The notes beneath the pieces were generated by a model. The model saw only the letters and a program-made list of their open reading frames with translations, was not told the origin of the DNA and did not search any database. This document shows, one piece after another, positions 54,078 to 63,298 of a stretch of DNA of 64,000 nt. The translations under genes and the position numbers were made by a program. Source of the DNA: Croceicoccus marinus (GTDB lineage Bacteria; Pseudomonadota; Alphaproteobacteria; Sphingomonadales; Sphingomonadaceae); the NCBI RefSeq assembly GCF_001661675.2, contig NZ_CP019603.1, positions 697,622-761,621 of the forward strand. The letters run 5' to 3'. Positions within the stretch are counted from its first letter, which is position 1. Every line of letters begins with the position of its first letter.

Positions 54078-55142
54078 CTAAGCCAGTTTCATTTTGCGCC
54101 ACTGATACGAGCGGATTGACTTTCTGGCAGGCTTTTCAAGATAGTAGTAGGAGATCGTGGATAGAAATAGCGTTCCTCCTGTTCCGAACATCAGCCAAGC
54201 AATGAAGTTATCATCAAGATTGAACGCACTAAGAGCATATTTGAGAGGAAGAAGCACTAACATATGCGTTAAGTATATTGAATAAGATATGTCACCCAAC
54301 CAGACAAACGGACGCAAGGAAAGGACGCGGGAAAATAGGCCAACCTCCCGGCTAAAGCCAAAAATTACTATCGCTATGAGTGGAAGTGCAAACCATCCGT
54401 CGCTAGTGCTGAATTGGGGAACAGCAAACCATGCTAGAAGGATGGCCAGACCACACAAGTCGATAAAAGCGCCCGATAGCATCCAAGGCGTGTCTCTCCA
54501 GATGCGCCAGATGGACCAGCCCAGAGAAAAGCCTAATATTCCTCGTCCAACCGCGAACCACCCGCGAGTAAATTTCTCTCCGCTCGTCATGTCTATCAGA
54601 ATGCCGAACGCTCCGTACATGCAGAACAAGCCTATCGCGATCGGCAGGATGCTCGAGCGACGATTGAGTAGTGCGATGACCGGGAACAACGAGAAATAAA
54701 TCCACCATTCAATTGAGATTGACCAAGAAGGCGAATTCCAAACCTGACCTTCAAATCCCGGGAGGGCGCTGAGCAGTAATATCTCTTCCACCGCTTCCTG
54801 AGGGTCACGGAAGTGTTGAGGCACTTCGATTGAGAATATTAGCTGGCCGGTCCAAGCTAGACACAGAAGTCCAAGTGCGGATGCGATATGGAGCGGGTAA
54901 ATTCTTGCGAAGCGCGCCTTTGCAAATTCTGCCCAATCGAGCGGCTTCCCGAGGTATGAATGGGACATCACGAAGCCCGAAAGCACGAAGAAAACGTCCA
55001 CGGCCATGTGGCCCTGAAAGAAGGGGGGAACTCCACTGCGAAGTTTGGACATAATGTCGATATGTGCCACCATCACTGCGATCGCGGCGAACCCCCGCAG
55101 ACCGTCCATGCTGGGAAAATACTGACGCTGTCCTCGTATCAA
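54078..55142 (-). CDS. Membrane acyltransferase (acyltransferase 3, OafA/YrhL-like)
   Basis: The 354-aa protein starts at TTG 55142 with GGGGG 7 bp upstream (LIRGQRQYFPSMDGLRGF); ATG 55109 is the alternative. It has the acyltransferase-3 entry motif SMDGLRGFAAIAVMVAHIDI, the FFVLSGFVMSHSY motif, WSISIEWWIYFSLFPVIALL and LSYSIYLTHML-like WLGDISYSIYLTHMLVLLPL near the end. About ten transmembrane helices are expected. Such enzymes O-acylate lipopolysaccharide, exopolysaccharide or other surface glycans. The gene is lower in GC than its neighbours, hinting at transfer. Confidence 0.88.
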   Translation of the reverse strand: MIRGQRQYFPSMDGLRGFAAIAVMVAHIDIMSKLRSGVPPFFQGHMAVDVFFVLSGFVMSHSYLGKPLDWAEFAKARFARIYPLHIASALGLLCLAWTGQLIFSIEVPQHFRDPQEAVEEILLLSALPGFEGQVWNSPSWSISIEWWIYFSLFPVIALLNRRSSILPIAIGLFCMYGAFGILIDMTSGEKFTRGWFAVGRGILGFSLGWSIWRIWRDTPWMLSGAFIDLCGLAILLAWFAVPQFSTSDGWFALPLIAIVIFGFSREVGLFSRVLSLRPFVWLGDISYSIYLTHMLVLLPLKYALSAFNLDDNFIAWLMFGTGGTLFLSTISYYYLEKPARKSIRSYQWRKMKLA

Positions 55143-55554
55143 GCTGCACCCCCAATAGCATGGCGAATCTGTTTGTATCTGCGTTGTGTAGCGAAGGAGC
55201 AGTAGAACTTGACGCTGGACTGTCAAAGCGTTCCGGCGTGCGGGCCGCGAGAGTGAGGCGATCAGAAGAGGCCTTCCCTCCAATGTTTGTATCGAACCGA
55301 TCGGTATTCTCTTCAACATTCCCGCCATGACCGCTTTGCTATCAAATTTTGAATGTCGGCTTGGCGACCGGTGAATGTCGGCTCCTGGCAAGAGCTGCCG
55401 TTCGGCAATATGTTGTGGAACGGCAGCAAAGTCCCAAAAGCGGCCGTCGCTAAGCAATGTGACCTACGGGAAAGTCTGGGCTGACAGGAGAGAGCGCAGA
55501 TCTGCGCCATTCCCGGTCGGGCCAGTCTAAACCTAAGAGCCAGAGGCCGTTGAG
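55143..55554. other. No supported gene
   Basis: Open frames here lack good starts. TTTGAATGTCGGCTTGGCGA and GTGAATGTCGGCTCCTGG-type repeats (about 55345-55390) look like decayed noncoding repeat sequence. The stretch includes the promoter region of the acyltransferase. Confidence 0.35.
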
Positions 55555-55712
55555 ATGGCGATAGATATGACCAAAGTCATTTGCCAACCTTGGATGCAGC
55601 TTGTTTACTGCTCTGACTTTCCGCCATGCCAACAGCATCGACCGAAATGGTTAGAAAAACGTATCCGTCCGGTGAAGGCCGCAGCGTGATGCCGACCGGA
55701 GTGTAGGTCGGG

Positions 55713-57356
55713 TTACGCGGCGATCGCGTTCGGACGGGGCGCCCAGTTCCAGGGCAGGAGTTCGTCGAGCCGGGTGGCAGGATGATCGGCGATGCGCGCG
55801 AGGACATCGGCAAGCCATGCCTGCGGATCGACGTCGCCCAGCTTCGCGGTCTGGATCAGGGTGTAGATGATGGCGGCGCGTTGCCCGCCACGATCGGATC
55901 CGCAGAACAGCCATGCCTTGCGGCCAAGCGGGATGCAGCGCAGCGCGCGCTCGGCGGCGTTGTTGGTGAGGCAGATGCGGCCATCGTCGAGGAAGCGGGT
56001 GAACGCATCCCAGCGCTTCAGCATGTAGAAGCAGGCCTTGGTGAGGTCATGACCGCGCGATAGCTTGGCGACCTGCGCGGTAAGCCAGGTGTGGAGCTCG
56101 GCCATCAGCGGCGCGCTGAGTTCCTGACGGACTGCGAGCCGCTCGGCAGGACTCTTGCCGTTGATGCCGCGCTCGATGTCGAACAGGGCGTCGAGACGCT
56201 GCACGGCTTCGAGCGCGATCGGATAGATCATGCTGCTGCGCTGGCCGCGGCTCTTCTTGCGGGCTGAGCTCAGGACATCGGCGAGCTCGAAGAACTTGCG
56301 CCTCGCATGAGCAAAGCAGCCCGCTTCCAGCACGGGACCGGGGGCGCGGTCCCCGCGATAGAGATCGTTGTAGCCACTATAGGCATCGGCCTGCAGGATG
56401 CCGGACCATGCCGCGAGATGGGCTTGCGGGTGCTCGCCGCGCCGATCGCGCGAATAGTGGAACAGGGCAGCTGGAGGATCGGTGCCTGCAAAGGGACGAT
56501 CATCGCGTACGTAAACCCATAATCGCGCCGTATCGGTCTTGCCCTTCGCCATGACCGGCACGGTGGTATCGTCACCGTGGATCCGGGTTGCAGCCAGAAC
56601 ATGCGCCTCGATGAGCTTGTAGATCGGCATCAGCGCATGGGCAGCTGCCCCGACCTGATCGGCAAGAGTCGAGAGGCTGAGCGGCACGCCTTCGCGGGCA
56701 AACCGCTCGGCCTGGCGGTTGAGGGGCTGGTGCTGTCCATACTTCTCGAACAGGAGCATCGCGAGGAAGCTGGGTCCGGCCCATCCGCGGGGCACCACAT
56801 GGAAGGGCGCGGGGGCCTGCGCAATCTTCTCGCAGTCGCGGCACGAGAACTTCTCGCGCACCGTCTGGATCACCTTCCACGAGCGCGGGATGACCTCGAG
56901 CGTCTCGGTGACGTCTTCGCCGAGCTTCGAGAGCCGATCCCCACCGCAGGCCGGGCAGGAACAGGGCGCAGGCACCACGACGCGCTCGCGCGGCAGATGC
57001 TCGGGGAACGGCTTCCTTGTCGGGCGCTTGCGCTCGAAGGCGGTGACCGTGGCGGTCTTGGCCGCCGCTCCCTCGGCGATCAGGTCGTCTTCGGCGGCAT
57101 CAGCCTCGAGCTCTTCGAGCTGCAGCTCCATCTGGTCGAGCAGACGGCGGCTGCGTTCGGCGCTGGGGCCATACTGCTCGCGCTTGAGCTTGGCGATCTG
57201 CAGCTTGAGGTGAGCGATCAGCGCCTCGATAGCGCTCTGGTGGGCCATGGCGTTGGCAAGCCTGGCCTCTGCCTCATCGGCCTTGCGGGCCATCGCCACC
57301 ACCAGCGCCTTGAGCGCTTCGACATCGTCCGGAAGGGGCGAAATGGCGGCTTCCAT
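55713..57356 (-). CDS. tnpC: IS66 transposase TnpC
   Basis: The 547-aa protein starts MEAAISPLPDDVEALKALVV and has an N-terminal coiled coil, a zinc finger (CSCPACGG, CRDCEK), the DDE core (IHGDDTTVPVMAKG; GILQADAYSGY; NNAAERALRCIPLGRKAW) and ends LPWNWAPRPNAIAA. It is uninterrupted, unlike copy 1. A TTG at 57398 is an alternative start. Confidence 0.93.
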   Translation of the reverse strand: MEAAISPLPDDVEALKALVVAMARKADEAEARLANAMAHQSAIEALIAHLKLQIAKLKREQYGPSAERSRRLLDQMELQLEELEADAAEDDLIAEGAAAKTATVTAFERKRPTRKPFPEHLPRERVVVPAPCSCPACGGDRLSKLGEDVTETLEVIPRSWKVIQTVREKFSCRDCEKIAQAPAPFHVVPRGWAGPSFLAMLLFEKYGQHQPLNRQAERFAREGVPLSLSTLADQVGAAAHALMPIYKLIEAHVLAATRIHGDDTTVPVMAKGKTDTARLWVYVRDDRPFAGTDPPAALFHYSRDRRGEHPQAHLAAWSGILQADAYSGYNDLYRGDRAPGPVLEAGCFAHARRKFFELADVLSSARKKSRGQRSSMIYPIALEAVQRLDALFDIERGINGKSPAERLAVRQELSAPLMAELHTWLTAQVAKLSRGHDLTKACFYMLKRWDAFTRFLDDGRICLTNNAAERALRCIPLGRKAWLFCGSDRGGQRAAIIYTLIQTAKLGDVDPQAWLADVLARIADHPATRLDELLPWNWAPRPNAIAA

Positions 57357-57416
57357 AGACCGGAGTGAATCATCATCCACCCTCTGCTGCAAGGGCAAAA
57401 CACCGCCTCGCGCCGA

Positions 57417-57758
57417 TTATCCGGCGCTCTGCGGCCGCCATGTATACTGCGGGCTGCGCCAGTCGATCCCCTCCAGCAGGCAGGCCAGCTGCGAGGGGGT
57501 CAGCGACACCGTTCCCTCAGTCGCTGAGGGCCATACGAACCGGCCCTTCTCTAGCCGCTTGGCGTAGAGCGACATGCCGATCCCGTCGTGCCAGATGATC
57601 TTGATCAGCGAGCCTGCGCGGCCACGGAACACGAACAGATCGCCGCCGTGCGGATTACGCTTGAGACCCTGCTGCACCAGCAGCGCCAGGCCCTGCATGC
57701 CCTTGCGCATATCCGTGTGGCCGAGCGCGATCCACACCCGCGCGCCCGAAGGGATCAT
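57417..57758 (-). CDS. tnpB: IS66 TnpB
   Basis: 113 aa, same as in copy 1, with GDLFVFRGRAGSLIKIIW and LLEGIDW. Confidence 0.92.
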   Translation of the reverse strand: MIPSGARVWIALGHTDMRKGMQGLALLVQQGLKRNPHGGDLFVFRGRAGSLIKIIWHDGIGMSLYAKRLEKGRFVWPSATEGTVSLTPSQLACLLEGIDWRSPQYTWRPQSAG

Positions 57759-58132
57759 CGCAGCCCCTTCAGCGCCGCAGCGACCAGGGCCGGCGGTGCC
57801 GCCGCGAAAATGCTCAGCCGCTTGCCGCGCGGCAGGTCGATGATCATCGCGGGGTGCTCGGCAGCGCCGGCCGCCATCACATCTTCGTCGATCACCGCTT
57901 CGGCGAACACCGGCGTCGGAAGTGCCTCGGGCAGCTCTGCTTCCCGCTCCACGCCTGCATCGAGCAACTTGCGCCGCCAGGTGTAGATCAGCGCCGAAGA
58001 AATATCGTGCCGTCGGCACACCTGGGCGACGCACGCGCCCGGCGCGAAAGCCTCGGACAGGATCTGCAGTCGCTCCTCATCGCTCCACCGCCGCCGCCGC
58101 TCCGGCCCCGAAAACACCGTCACCTGACCCAT
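57755..58132 (-). CDS. tnpA: IS66 TnpA
   Basis: 125 aa, same as in copy 1, with the HTH ACVAQVCRRHDISSALIYTW. First gene of the element. Confidence 0.92.
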   Translation of the reverse strand: MGQVTVFSGPERRRRWSDEERLQILSEAFAPGACVAQVCRRHDISSALIYTWRRKLLDAGVEREAELPEALPTPVFAEAVIDEDVMAAGAAEHPAMIIDLPRGKRLSIFAAAPPALVAAALKGLR

Positions 58133-58486
58133 CGACCACTCCTAAGCACGCTCACAAGAGCACGCTTAAGAGCGCTCGATACCTATCCACGCAAGGCGGC
58201 CCTCGCCGGAGGGGTACAGAAAAACGATATCAGGATGCGTATGGAGGTACGGGAGCGGTCAACAGAATCTACTTAGCGTGGCGCGGCTACGATGCGCGGG
58301 TGACCTGCGGTGCATGCGGGAAAGCAACGCACTGGAATGCGGTCGAACTGGCGATGATGTTGCAGCGCCGCAGGAAGCCACTGCACTTGGAGGCAGTGGA
58401 GCCGCTGATGAAGTGCAAGGCATGCAGTAAGCGGCGGGCTATGGTCCAGCCGACGGAGCAAATCTGATCAGGCTGGCTACGGAGTG

Positions 58487-58897
58487 CTATCGTTCAGATA
58501 AAATCAGCCGACCTGCATCATTTCCGGCTGCCGGATCGTCCGAACTGATTGGGCCAGACAAGCCTTCTGGGCCGGTTGAGGTGCCGCTGCCTGATGTGCT
58601 GCCACCACCGATGGGTTTAGATCCGGCCTGCGAGGTGCTCGCTTGCGTAGTGCCACCACTGGATGATCCATTGCCCCCGTGACCCGAGCCTAACGCGCCT
58701 GCAATCCCATTGTTGGACGCTTCGAATGTCGTGCTTAGCCTTTCGCTCCACAGCGAACCAGCACTTAGCAGCGCCGCTGCGATGATGGCGATTAACATCG
58801 CGTATTCCGTTGAGCTGGCACCGGAAGCATCGCTCAAGAGCCTAGGGATTACATTACGGTGCGATTTCCGAAGCATGGACCGACACTGAGGCGACAT
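58487..58897 (-). CDS. Flp/type IVb pilin-like protein with Ser/Gly-rich tail
   Basis: The 136-aa protein has a pilin-like segment LLSDASGASSTEYAMLIAII followed by AAALLSAGSLWSERLSTTFE. The G-A-x-x-x-E-Y pattern is that of Flp pilins, cleaved after the Gly by a prepilin peptidase. Its C-terminal 75 residues are Gly/Ser/Thr-rich (SSSGGTTQASTSQAGSKPIG), unusual for short Flp pilins. ATG 58897 is used; ATG 58876 (MLRKSHRNV) is an alternative. No tad assembly genes are in view. Confidence 0.7.
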   Translation of the reverse strand: MSPQCRSMLRKSHRNVIPRLLSDASGASSTEYAMLIAIIAAALLSAGSLWSERLSTTFEASNNGIAGALGSGHGGNGSSSGGTTQASTSQAGSKPIGGGSTSGSGTSTGPEGLSGPISSDDPAAGNDAGRLILSER

Positions 58898-58949
58898 CCT
58901 TAATTTCTGGTTAAAGCTGCTTGTCGATGCCCTGCCTTATATAGGATCG

Positions 58950-59444
58950 TCACTCGCTTGCAATCTGCCTCACCAAGCCGGCGATCACCACAAGGGCAGT
59001 ACAGATCAAAATGAACAAAATTACGGCCGCCCCGTACCAGATCTTGTCCGAGGCTTGAGGCTTAGTCTGATCTAGAAACTCATCGATGACACCCGGACGC
59101 TCGTCGTTGCGCAAGGGTGCCTGCTCAATAGGCGACAAGAGGGCAGCTGCGCTGACCACCGATTTTGGGATGGGTCGGGAAAATTTGCAGCCGTGTGATC
59201 CGCCTTCAGACCAGACCACTTCGGCGAGCAAGTTTTCGGACATGGGCAGCTTGACTTCAAACTGATCGCCGGCGGTCAGATCTGCAGCAGTCTCTAAGCG
59301 CAATCCGTGTTCTGAAAGATCGCGGACGACTGCCGGAACACCACCGGTTTCCGCTAGCGCATGGATTTCAAGTCTCACTGCCTTCCTAGGCTTTGCGCGC
59401 CAGCCTCGAAAAGAATGATCAGTGAAAAGTTGCGCGTCGATCAT
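58950..59444 (-). CDS. PilZ-domain protein with C-terminal membrane helix
   Basis: The 164-aa protein starts MIDAQLFTDHSFRGWRAKPR with GGAGG 6 bp upstream. The PilZ motifs are RKAVR (for the RxxxR loop) and VRDLSEHGLRLE (D/NxSxxG), giving a probable c-di-GMP site, followed by beta strands (GDQFEVKLPMSENLLAEVVW). The C terminus (YGAAVILFILICTALVVIAG) is one transmembrane helix. An open frame continues upstream into IS debris but the ribosome-binding site fixes the start. It may tune pilus or surface functions with the nearby pilin. Confidence 0.82.
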   Translation of the reverse strand: MIDAQLFTDHSFRGWRAKPRKAVRLEIHALAETGGVPAVVRDLSEHGLRLETAADLTAGDQFEVKLPMSENLLAEVVWSEGGSHGCKFSRPIPKSVVSAAALLSPIEQAPLRNDERPGVIDEFLDQTKPQASDKIWYGAAVILFILICTALVVIAGLVRQIASE

Positions 59445-59509
59445 GGTTGGCCTCCAAAGGGCAAACTCTATGATTCTGATGAAGAAAATGTGAAAGCCAA
59501 GGTGGCTCA

Positions 59510-59625
59510 CTAGATACCGATCGTGCGCGATCCGGGAAAGCGGAACGGGCGGCCTGTCTCGCGGCAGATCGTGGCGTAGACAGCACGGGTCTGGCCCATG
59601 TTCATGGCGTTGTCCGTCTTGTACG
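59510..59625 (-). pseudogene. Short fragment of an SDR (PRISE-like) oxidoreductase
   Basis: LPYKTDNAMNMGQTRAVYAT followed by ICRETGRPFRFPGS and a stop a few codons later resembles an internal segment of SDR-family PRISE-type reductases (..N..AVYA.ICRE.GLPFRFPG). It is joined directly to IS630 debris, so it is a relic. Confidence 0.5.
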
Positions 59626-59822
59626 GCAATATTGTCGAGAATCACGTGGACCGTATCGTCCGCCGGTACCTCGCGTTCGATGCGATGGAGGAGACGGATG
59701 AACTCCTGCTGGCGGTGGCGCTGCATCTTATGCCCGATGATGGTGCCATCGATAACGTTGAGCGCGGAAAACAGCGTCGTTGTGCCGTGCCGCACGTCAC
59801 ACGAGAATTGGGAATCCCCCAA
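59626..59822 (-). pseudogene. IS630-family transposase fragment
   Basis: HGTTTLFSALNVIDGTIIGH with MQRHRQQEFIRLLHRIERE and VHVILDNI is the central part of an IS630 transposase, related to but different from that at 42391. Both ends are missing. Confidence 0.75.
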
Positions 59823-59978
59823 ACGGACTCTTTTGACCTGATCAATCCGCTAGCAACAAGTTGGAATCTTCATCTGGAGCGATGAGCAAAAAAACATGCG
59901 GCGTTCTACGACAACAGGCCGCACGTACTCGCGGATGAATCAAAGTTTGTACCTTGTCTGTTGAGCTCCGGTCTGTTG

Positions 59979-60356
59979 TTAAGCGAGCGACGCGCGGCCC
60001 GTCGCAACATGTTGTATATGAGCTAGCAATTCGGCTCGGCTGAAAGGCTTGGTTACATACATGTCGGCGCCGGCGAGCAGACAGTTCCGCTCATCATATT
60101 CATCGGTCAGCACGGTGACAGCAATTATCGGAATCGCACTGAGTTCGGGACAGCGACGCAAAAGTGCGATCAATTTTAGTCCGTCGATATGAGGCAGGTG
60201 GAGGTCGATGATCGCAACGTCGGGCAGATGCTGCAGCATTGCGAGTTCGGCCTTTCGCGGATCGAGCACGCCGATCGCTTGATGGCCGGCCTGTTCAATC
60301 CAGGCGGCGAACAACTTCTGGTGGAGCGGCTCGTCCTCGACTACCACTACACGCAA
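59979..60356 (-). CDS. Single-domain response regulator (CheY-like receiver)
   Basis: The 125-aa protein is a lone receiver domain: acidic pocket in VVVEDEPLHQKL, phospho-acceptor Asp in VAIIDLHLPHIDG (about residue 51), Thr in IAVTVLTDEY and Lys in YVTKPFSRAELL. There is no output domain. The start is TTG 60356 with GAGAGGA upstream. A cognate kinase is not in the window. It could act in a phosphorelay or on motility/pili, given the neighbouring pilin and PilZ genes. Confidence 0.85.
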   Translation of the reverse strand: MRVVVVEDEPLHQKLFAAWIEQAGHQAIGVLDPRKAELAMLQHLPDVAIIDLHLPHIDGLKLIALLRRCPELSAIPIIAVTVLTDEYDERNCLLAGADMYVTKPFSRAELLAHIQHVATGRASLA

Positions 60357-60611
60357 TTTGCCGATCCTCTCACCATTTTCATTTTGATCAGCAAAGGGTT
60401 ACATCGCCAGCCACGTCAAGCGGATTGAGACAAGCGCTTCTCACCCGGTGCGGTTAACAGAGTTTATCATATTTACCGACGCAGTTTTCTGAGCGGGTCC
60501 AATAATGGCGGGTTTCGGAATAACCGGACTTTTCCAAACGCGGCGCGGATCGGCAGATCGTATCCATCCGGTGAAGGCCGCGGTGTGACGCCGGCCGAGG
60601 CGTAGCCGAAG

Positions 60612-62276
60612 TTACGCGGCGATTGCGTCGGGGAGCGGCGCCCAGTTCCATGGCAGAAGCTCGTCGAGCCTGGTGGCGGGGTGATCGGCAATGCGGGCGA
60701 GGACATCGGCGAGCCAGGCCTGCGGATCGACGTCATTGAGCTTGGCGGTCTGGATCAGCGTGTAGATGATGGCGGCGCGTTGCCCGCCGCGGTCGGACCC
60801 GCAGAACAGCCATGCCTTGCGGCCGAGCGGGATGCAGCGCAACGCGCGTTCGGCAGCATTGTTGGTGAGGCAGATCCTGCCGTCGTCAAGGAAGCGGGTG
60901 AACGCGTCCCAGCGCTTCAGCATGTAGAGGCAGGCCTTGGTCAGATCATGGCCGCGCGACAGCTTGGCCACCTGCGCGGTGAGCCAGGTGTGGAGCTCGG
61001 ACATCAGCGGTGCGCTGAGTTCCTGGCGAACGGCAATCCGCTCGGCCGGAGCCGTGCCATTGATGCCCCGCTCGATATCGAACAGGGCGTCGAGGCGCTG
61101 CACGGCTTCCAGCGCGATCGGATAGGTCATGCTGCTGCGCTGGCCACGGCTCTTCTTGCGGGCTGAGCTTACGACATCGGCCAGCTCGAAGAACTTGCGG
61201 CGCGCATGGGCAAAGCATCCAGCTTCCAGCACGGGACCGGGATCACGGCCTTCGCGATAGAGCTCGTTGTAGCCGCCATAGGCATCGGCCTGCAGGATAC
61301 CGGACCATGCCGCGAGATGGGTCTGCGGGTGCTCGCCGCGCCGATCGCGCGAGTAATGGAACAGGGCAGCTGGTGGATCAGATCCGGCGAACGGGCGATC
61401 ATCGCGAACGTAAACCCATAATCGAGCCGTATCGGTCTTGCCCCTGGCCATGACCGGCACGGTGGTATCGTCACCATGGATGCGGTCCGAAGCAAGGACG
61501 TGCGCTTCAATCAGCTTGTAGAGCGGCATCAGCGCATGGGCAGCCGCGCCGACCTGATCGGCGAGGGTCGAGACGCTGAGCGGCACGCCTTCGCGGGCAA
61601 AGCGCTCGGCCTGCCGGTTGAGCGGTTGGTGCTGCCCATACTTCTCGAACAATAGCATCGCCAGGAAGCTTGGTCCGGCCCATCCGCGCGGGACGACATG
61701 GAACGGCGCAGGGGCCTGCGCGATCTTCTCGCAGTCCCGGCACGAGAACTTCTCGCGCACCGTCTGGATCACCTTCCACGAGCGCGGGATCACCTCGAGC
61801 GTCTCGGTGACGTCTTCGCCGAGCTTGGAGAGCCGATCCCCGCCGCAGGCCGGGCAGGAACATGGGGCGGGCACCACGACGCGCTCGCGCGGCAGATGAT
61901 CGGGAAACGGCTTCCTTGCCGGGCGCTTGCGCTCGAGGGCGGTGACGGTGGTGGTCCTGGCTGCCGCTTCCTCGGCGATCAGATCGTCCTCAGCGGCATC
62001 AGCCTCGAGATCTTCGAGCTGCAGCTCCATCTGATCCAGCAGGCGGCGGCTGCGCTCGGCGCTGGCGCCATACTGCTCGCGCCTGAGCTTGGCGATCTGC
62101 AGCTTGAGGTGGGCGATCACCGCTTCGATGGCGCTCTCGCGGGCATGGGCGTTGGCCAGTTCGGCTGCGACAGTGGCGGCGTGCTGCTCGGCCTCCTCGG
62201 CTCTGCGGGCCATCGTCGCCACCAGCGCCTTGAGCGCTTCGACATCGTCCGGAACGGGCGAGATGGCGGCTTCCAT
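60612..62276 (-). CDS. tnpC: IS66 transposase TnpC
   Basis: The 554-aa protein starts MEAAISPVPDDVEALKALVA, with an extra seven-residue stretch in the N-terminal coiled coil (HAATVAAELANAHARESAIE) compared with copy 2. Zinc finger and DDE regions are conserved (RIHGDDTTVPVMARG, GILQADAYGGYNELY). Intact. Confidence 0.93.
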   Translation of the reverse strand: MEAAISPVPDDVEALKALVATMARRAEEAEQHAATVAAELANAHARESAIEAVIAHLKLQIAKLRREQYGASAERSRRLLDQMELQLEDLEADAAEDDLIAEEAAARTTTVTALERKRPARKPFPDHLPRERVVVPAPCSCPACGGDRLSKLGEDVTETLEVIPRSWKVIQTVREKFSCRDCEKIAQAPAPFHVVPRGWAGPSFLAMLLFEKYGQHQPLNRQAERFAREGVPLSVSTLADQVGAAAHALMPLYKLIEAHVLASDRIHGDDTTVPVMARGKTDTARLWVYVRDDRPFAGSDPPAALFHYSRDRRGEHPQTHLAAWSGILQADAYGGYNELYREGRDPGPVLEAGCFAHARRKFFELADVVSSARKKSRGQRSSMTYPIALEAVQRLDALFDIERGINGTAPAERIAVRQELSAPLMSELHTWLTAQVAKLSRGHDLTKACLYMLKRWDAFTRFLDDGRICLTNNAAERALRCIPLGRKAWLFCGSDRGGQRAAIIYTLIQTAKLNDVDPQAWLADVLARIADHPATRLDELLPWNWAPLPDAIAA

Positions 62277-62336
62277 GACGCAGAGTGAATCACGTGGGAT
62301 GCCCTGCTGCAAGAGCAAAATGCCACCTTCTGACGA

Positions 62337-62678
62337 TTATCCTGCGCTCTGCGGCCGCCACGTATACTGCGGGTTGCGCCAGTCGATCCCCTCCAGCAGG
62401 CAGGCCAGCTGGGACGGGGTCAAGGATACCGTTCCGTCCTTCGCCGAGGGCCATACAAACCGGCCCTTCTCGAGCCGCTTGGCATAGAGCGACATGCCGA
62501 TCCCGTCGTGCCAGATGATCTTGATCAGCGATCCCGCGCGGCCGCGAAACACGAACAGATCGCCGCTATGAGGATTACGCTTGAGACCCTGCTGCACCAG
62601 CAGGGCCAGGCCCTGCATGCCCTTCCGCATGTCCGTGTGGCCCAGCGCGATCCACACCCGCGCGCTCGGAGGGATCAT
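62337..62678 (-). CDS. tnpB: IS66 TnpB
   Basis: The 113-aa protein starts MIPPSARVWIALGHTDMRKG; it overlaps tnpA by ATGA. Confidence 0.92.
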   Translation of the reverse strand: MIPPSARVWIALGHTDMRKGMQGLALLVQQGLKRNPHSGDLFVFRGRAGSLIKIIWHDGIGMSLYAKRLEKGRFVWPSAKDGTVSLTPSQLACLLEGIDWRNPQYTWRPQSAG

Positions 62679-63049
62679 CGCAGAGCCTTCAATGCGGCAG
62701 CAACCAGCGCCGGTGATGCCGCAGGATAAATGCTCAGCCGCTTGCCGCGCGGCAGATCAATGATCATCACGGGGTGCTCGACCGTGCTGGTCGCCGCTGC
62801 GTCCTCATCCACCACCGCTTCGGCAAACACCGGCGCCGGCAACGCCTCGGATAAGCTGCTTGCCCGTTCGCCTGCCTCGCGCAGCTTGCGCCGCCAGGTG
62901 TAGATCAGCGCCGAAGAAATATCGTGACGTCGGCACACCTCGGCAACGCAGGCGCCCGGCGCGAAAGCATCGGAAAGTATCCGCAGCCGCTCTTCCTCGC
63001 TCCAACGTCGGCGCCGCTCTGGCCCCGAAAACACCGTCACCTGACCCAT
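62675..63049 (-). CDS. tnpA: IS66 TnpA
   Basis: The 124-aa protein starts MGQVTVFSGPERRRRWSEEE with HTH ACVAEVCRRHDISSALIYTW. It differs from copies 1 and 2 in the linker. Confidence 0.92.
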   Translation of the reverse strand: MGQVTVFSGPERRRRWSEEERLRILSDAFAPGACVAEVCRRHDISSALIYTWRRKLREAGERASSLSEALPAPVFAEAVVDEDAAATSTVEHPVMIIDLPRGKRLSIYPAASPALVAAALKALR

Positions 63050-63298
63050 CGACCACTCCATAAGCGCGCTCACAAGAGCACGCTAAAGAGCGCTCAATAC
63101 CTACCCAGACAAGGCGGTCCCCGCCGGATGGATACGGCAGATCTGTCCCCGAGTGGTTAATCGCTACGCCGCGACAGCCTGATGAACAGACGGCAAGTTC
63201 TAGCGAGCCGCTTCGGCCGGCCGAACGGCGGCTTTGTCGGCGACTGGAGACAACGCTGGGCATGTGGACTAACTGCTCAAAGTAGTCTGTGTCGCATG

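Larger units (their letters stand above)
55661..58217 (-). mobile_element. IS66-family element, copy 2 (2,557 bp), 8-bp target duplication
   Basis: The ends match copy 1. AGAAAAAC lies immediately outside both ends (55653-55660, 58218-58225). All three genes are intact and nearly identical to copy 1. Confidence 0.93.
55555..58467 (+). pseudogene. Small zinc-ribbon protein gene split by IS66 copy 2
   Basis: The 3' piece (58226-58467) reads RGYDARVTCGACGKATHWNA and PLMKCKACSKRRAMVQP, two CxxC pairs as in zinc ribbons. Removing the IS and one AGAAAAAC copy extends the frame upstream without stops to ATG 55555 (MAIDMTKVICQPW... KWLEKRYQDAYGG), giving about 115 aa. The N-terminal half is less certain than the zinc-ribbon part. 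Confidence 0.45.
60560..63135 (-). mobile_element. IS66-family element, copy 3 (2,576 bp), 8-bp target duplication
   Basis: The ends GTATCCATCCGGTGAAGG and inverse GTATCCATCCGGCGGGG are present, with GGCAGATC directly outside both (60552-60559, 63136-63143). It is a diverged relative of copies 1 and 2, with many silent and some coding changes. Confidence 0.93.
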
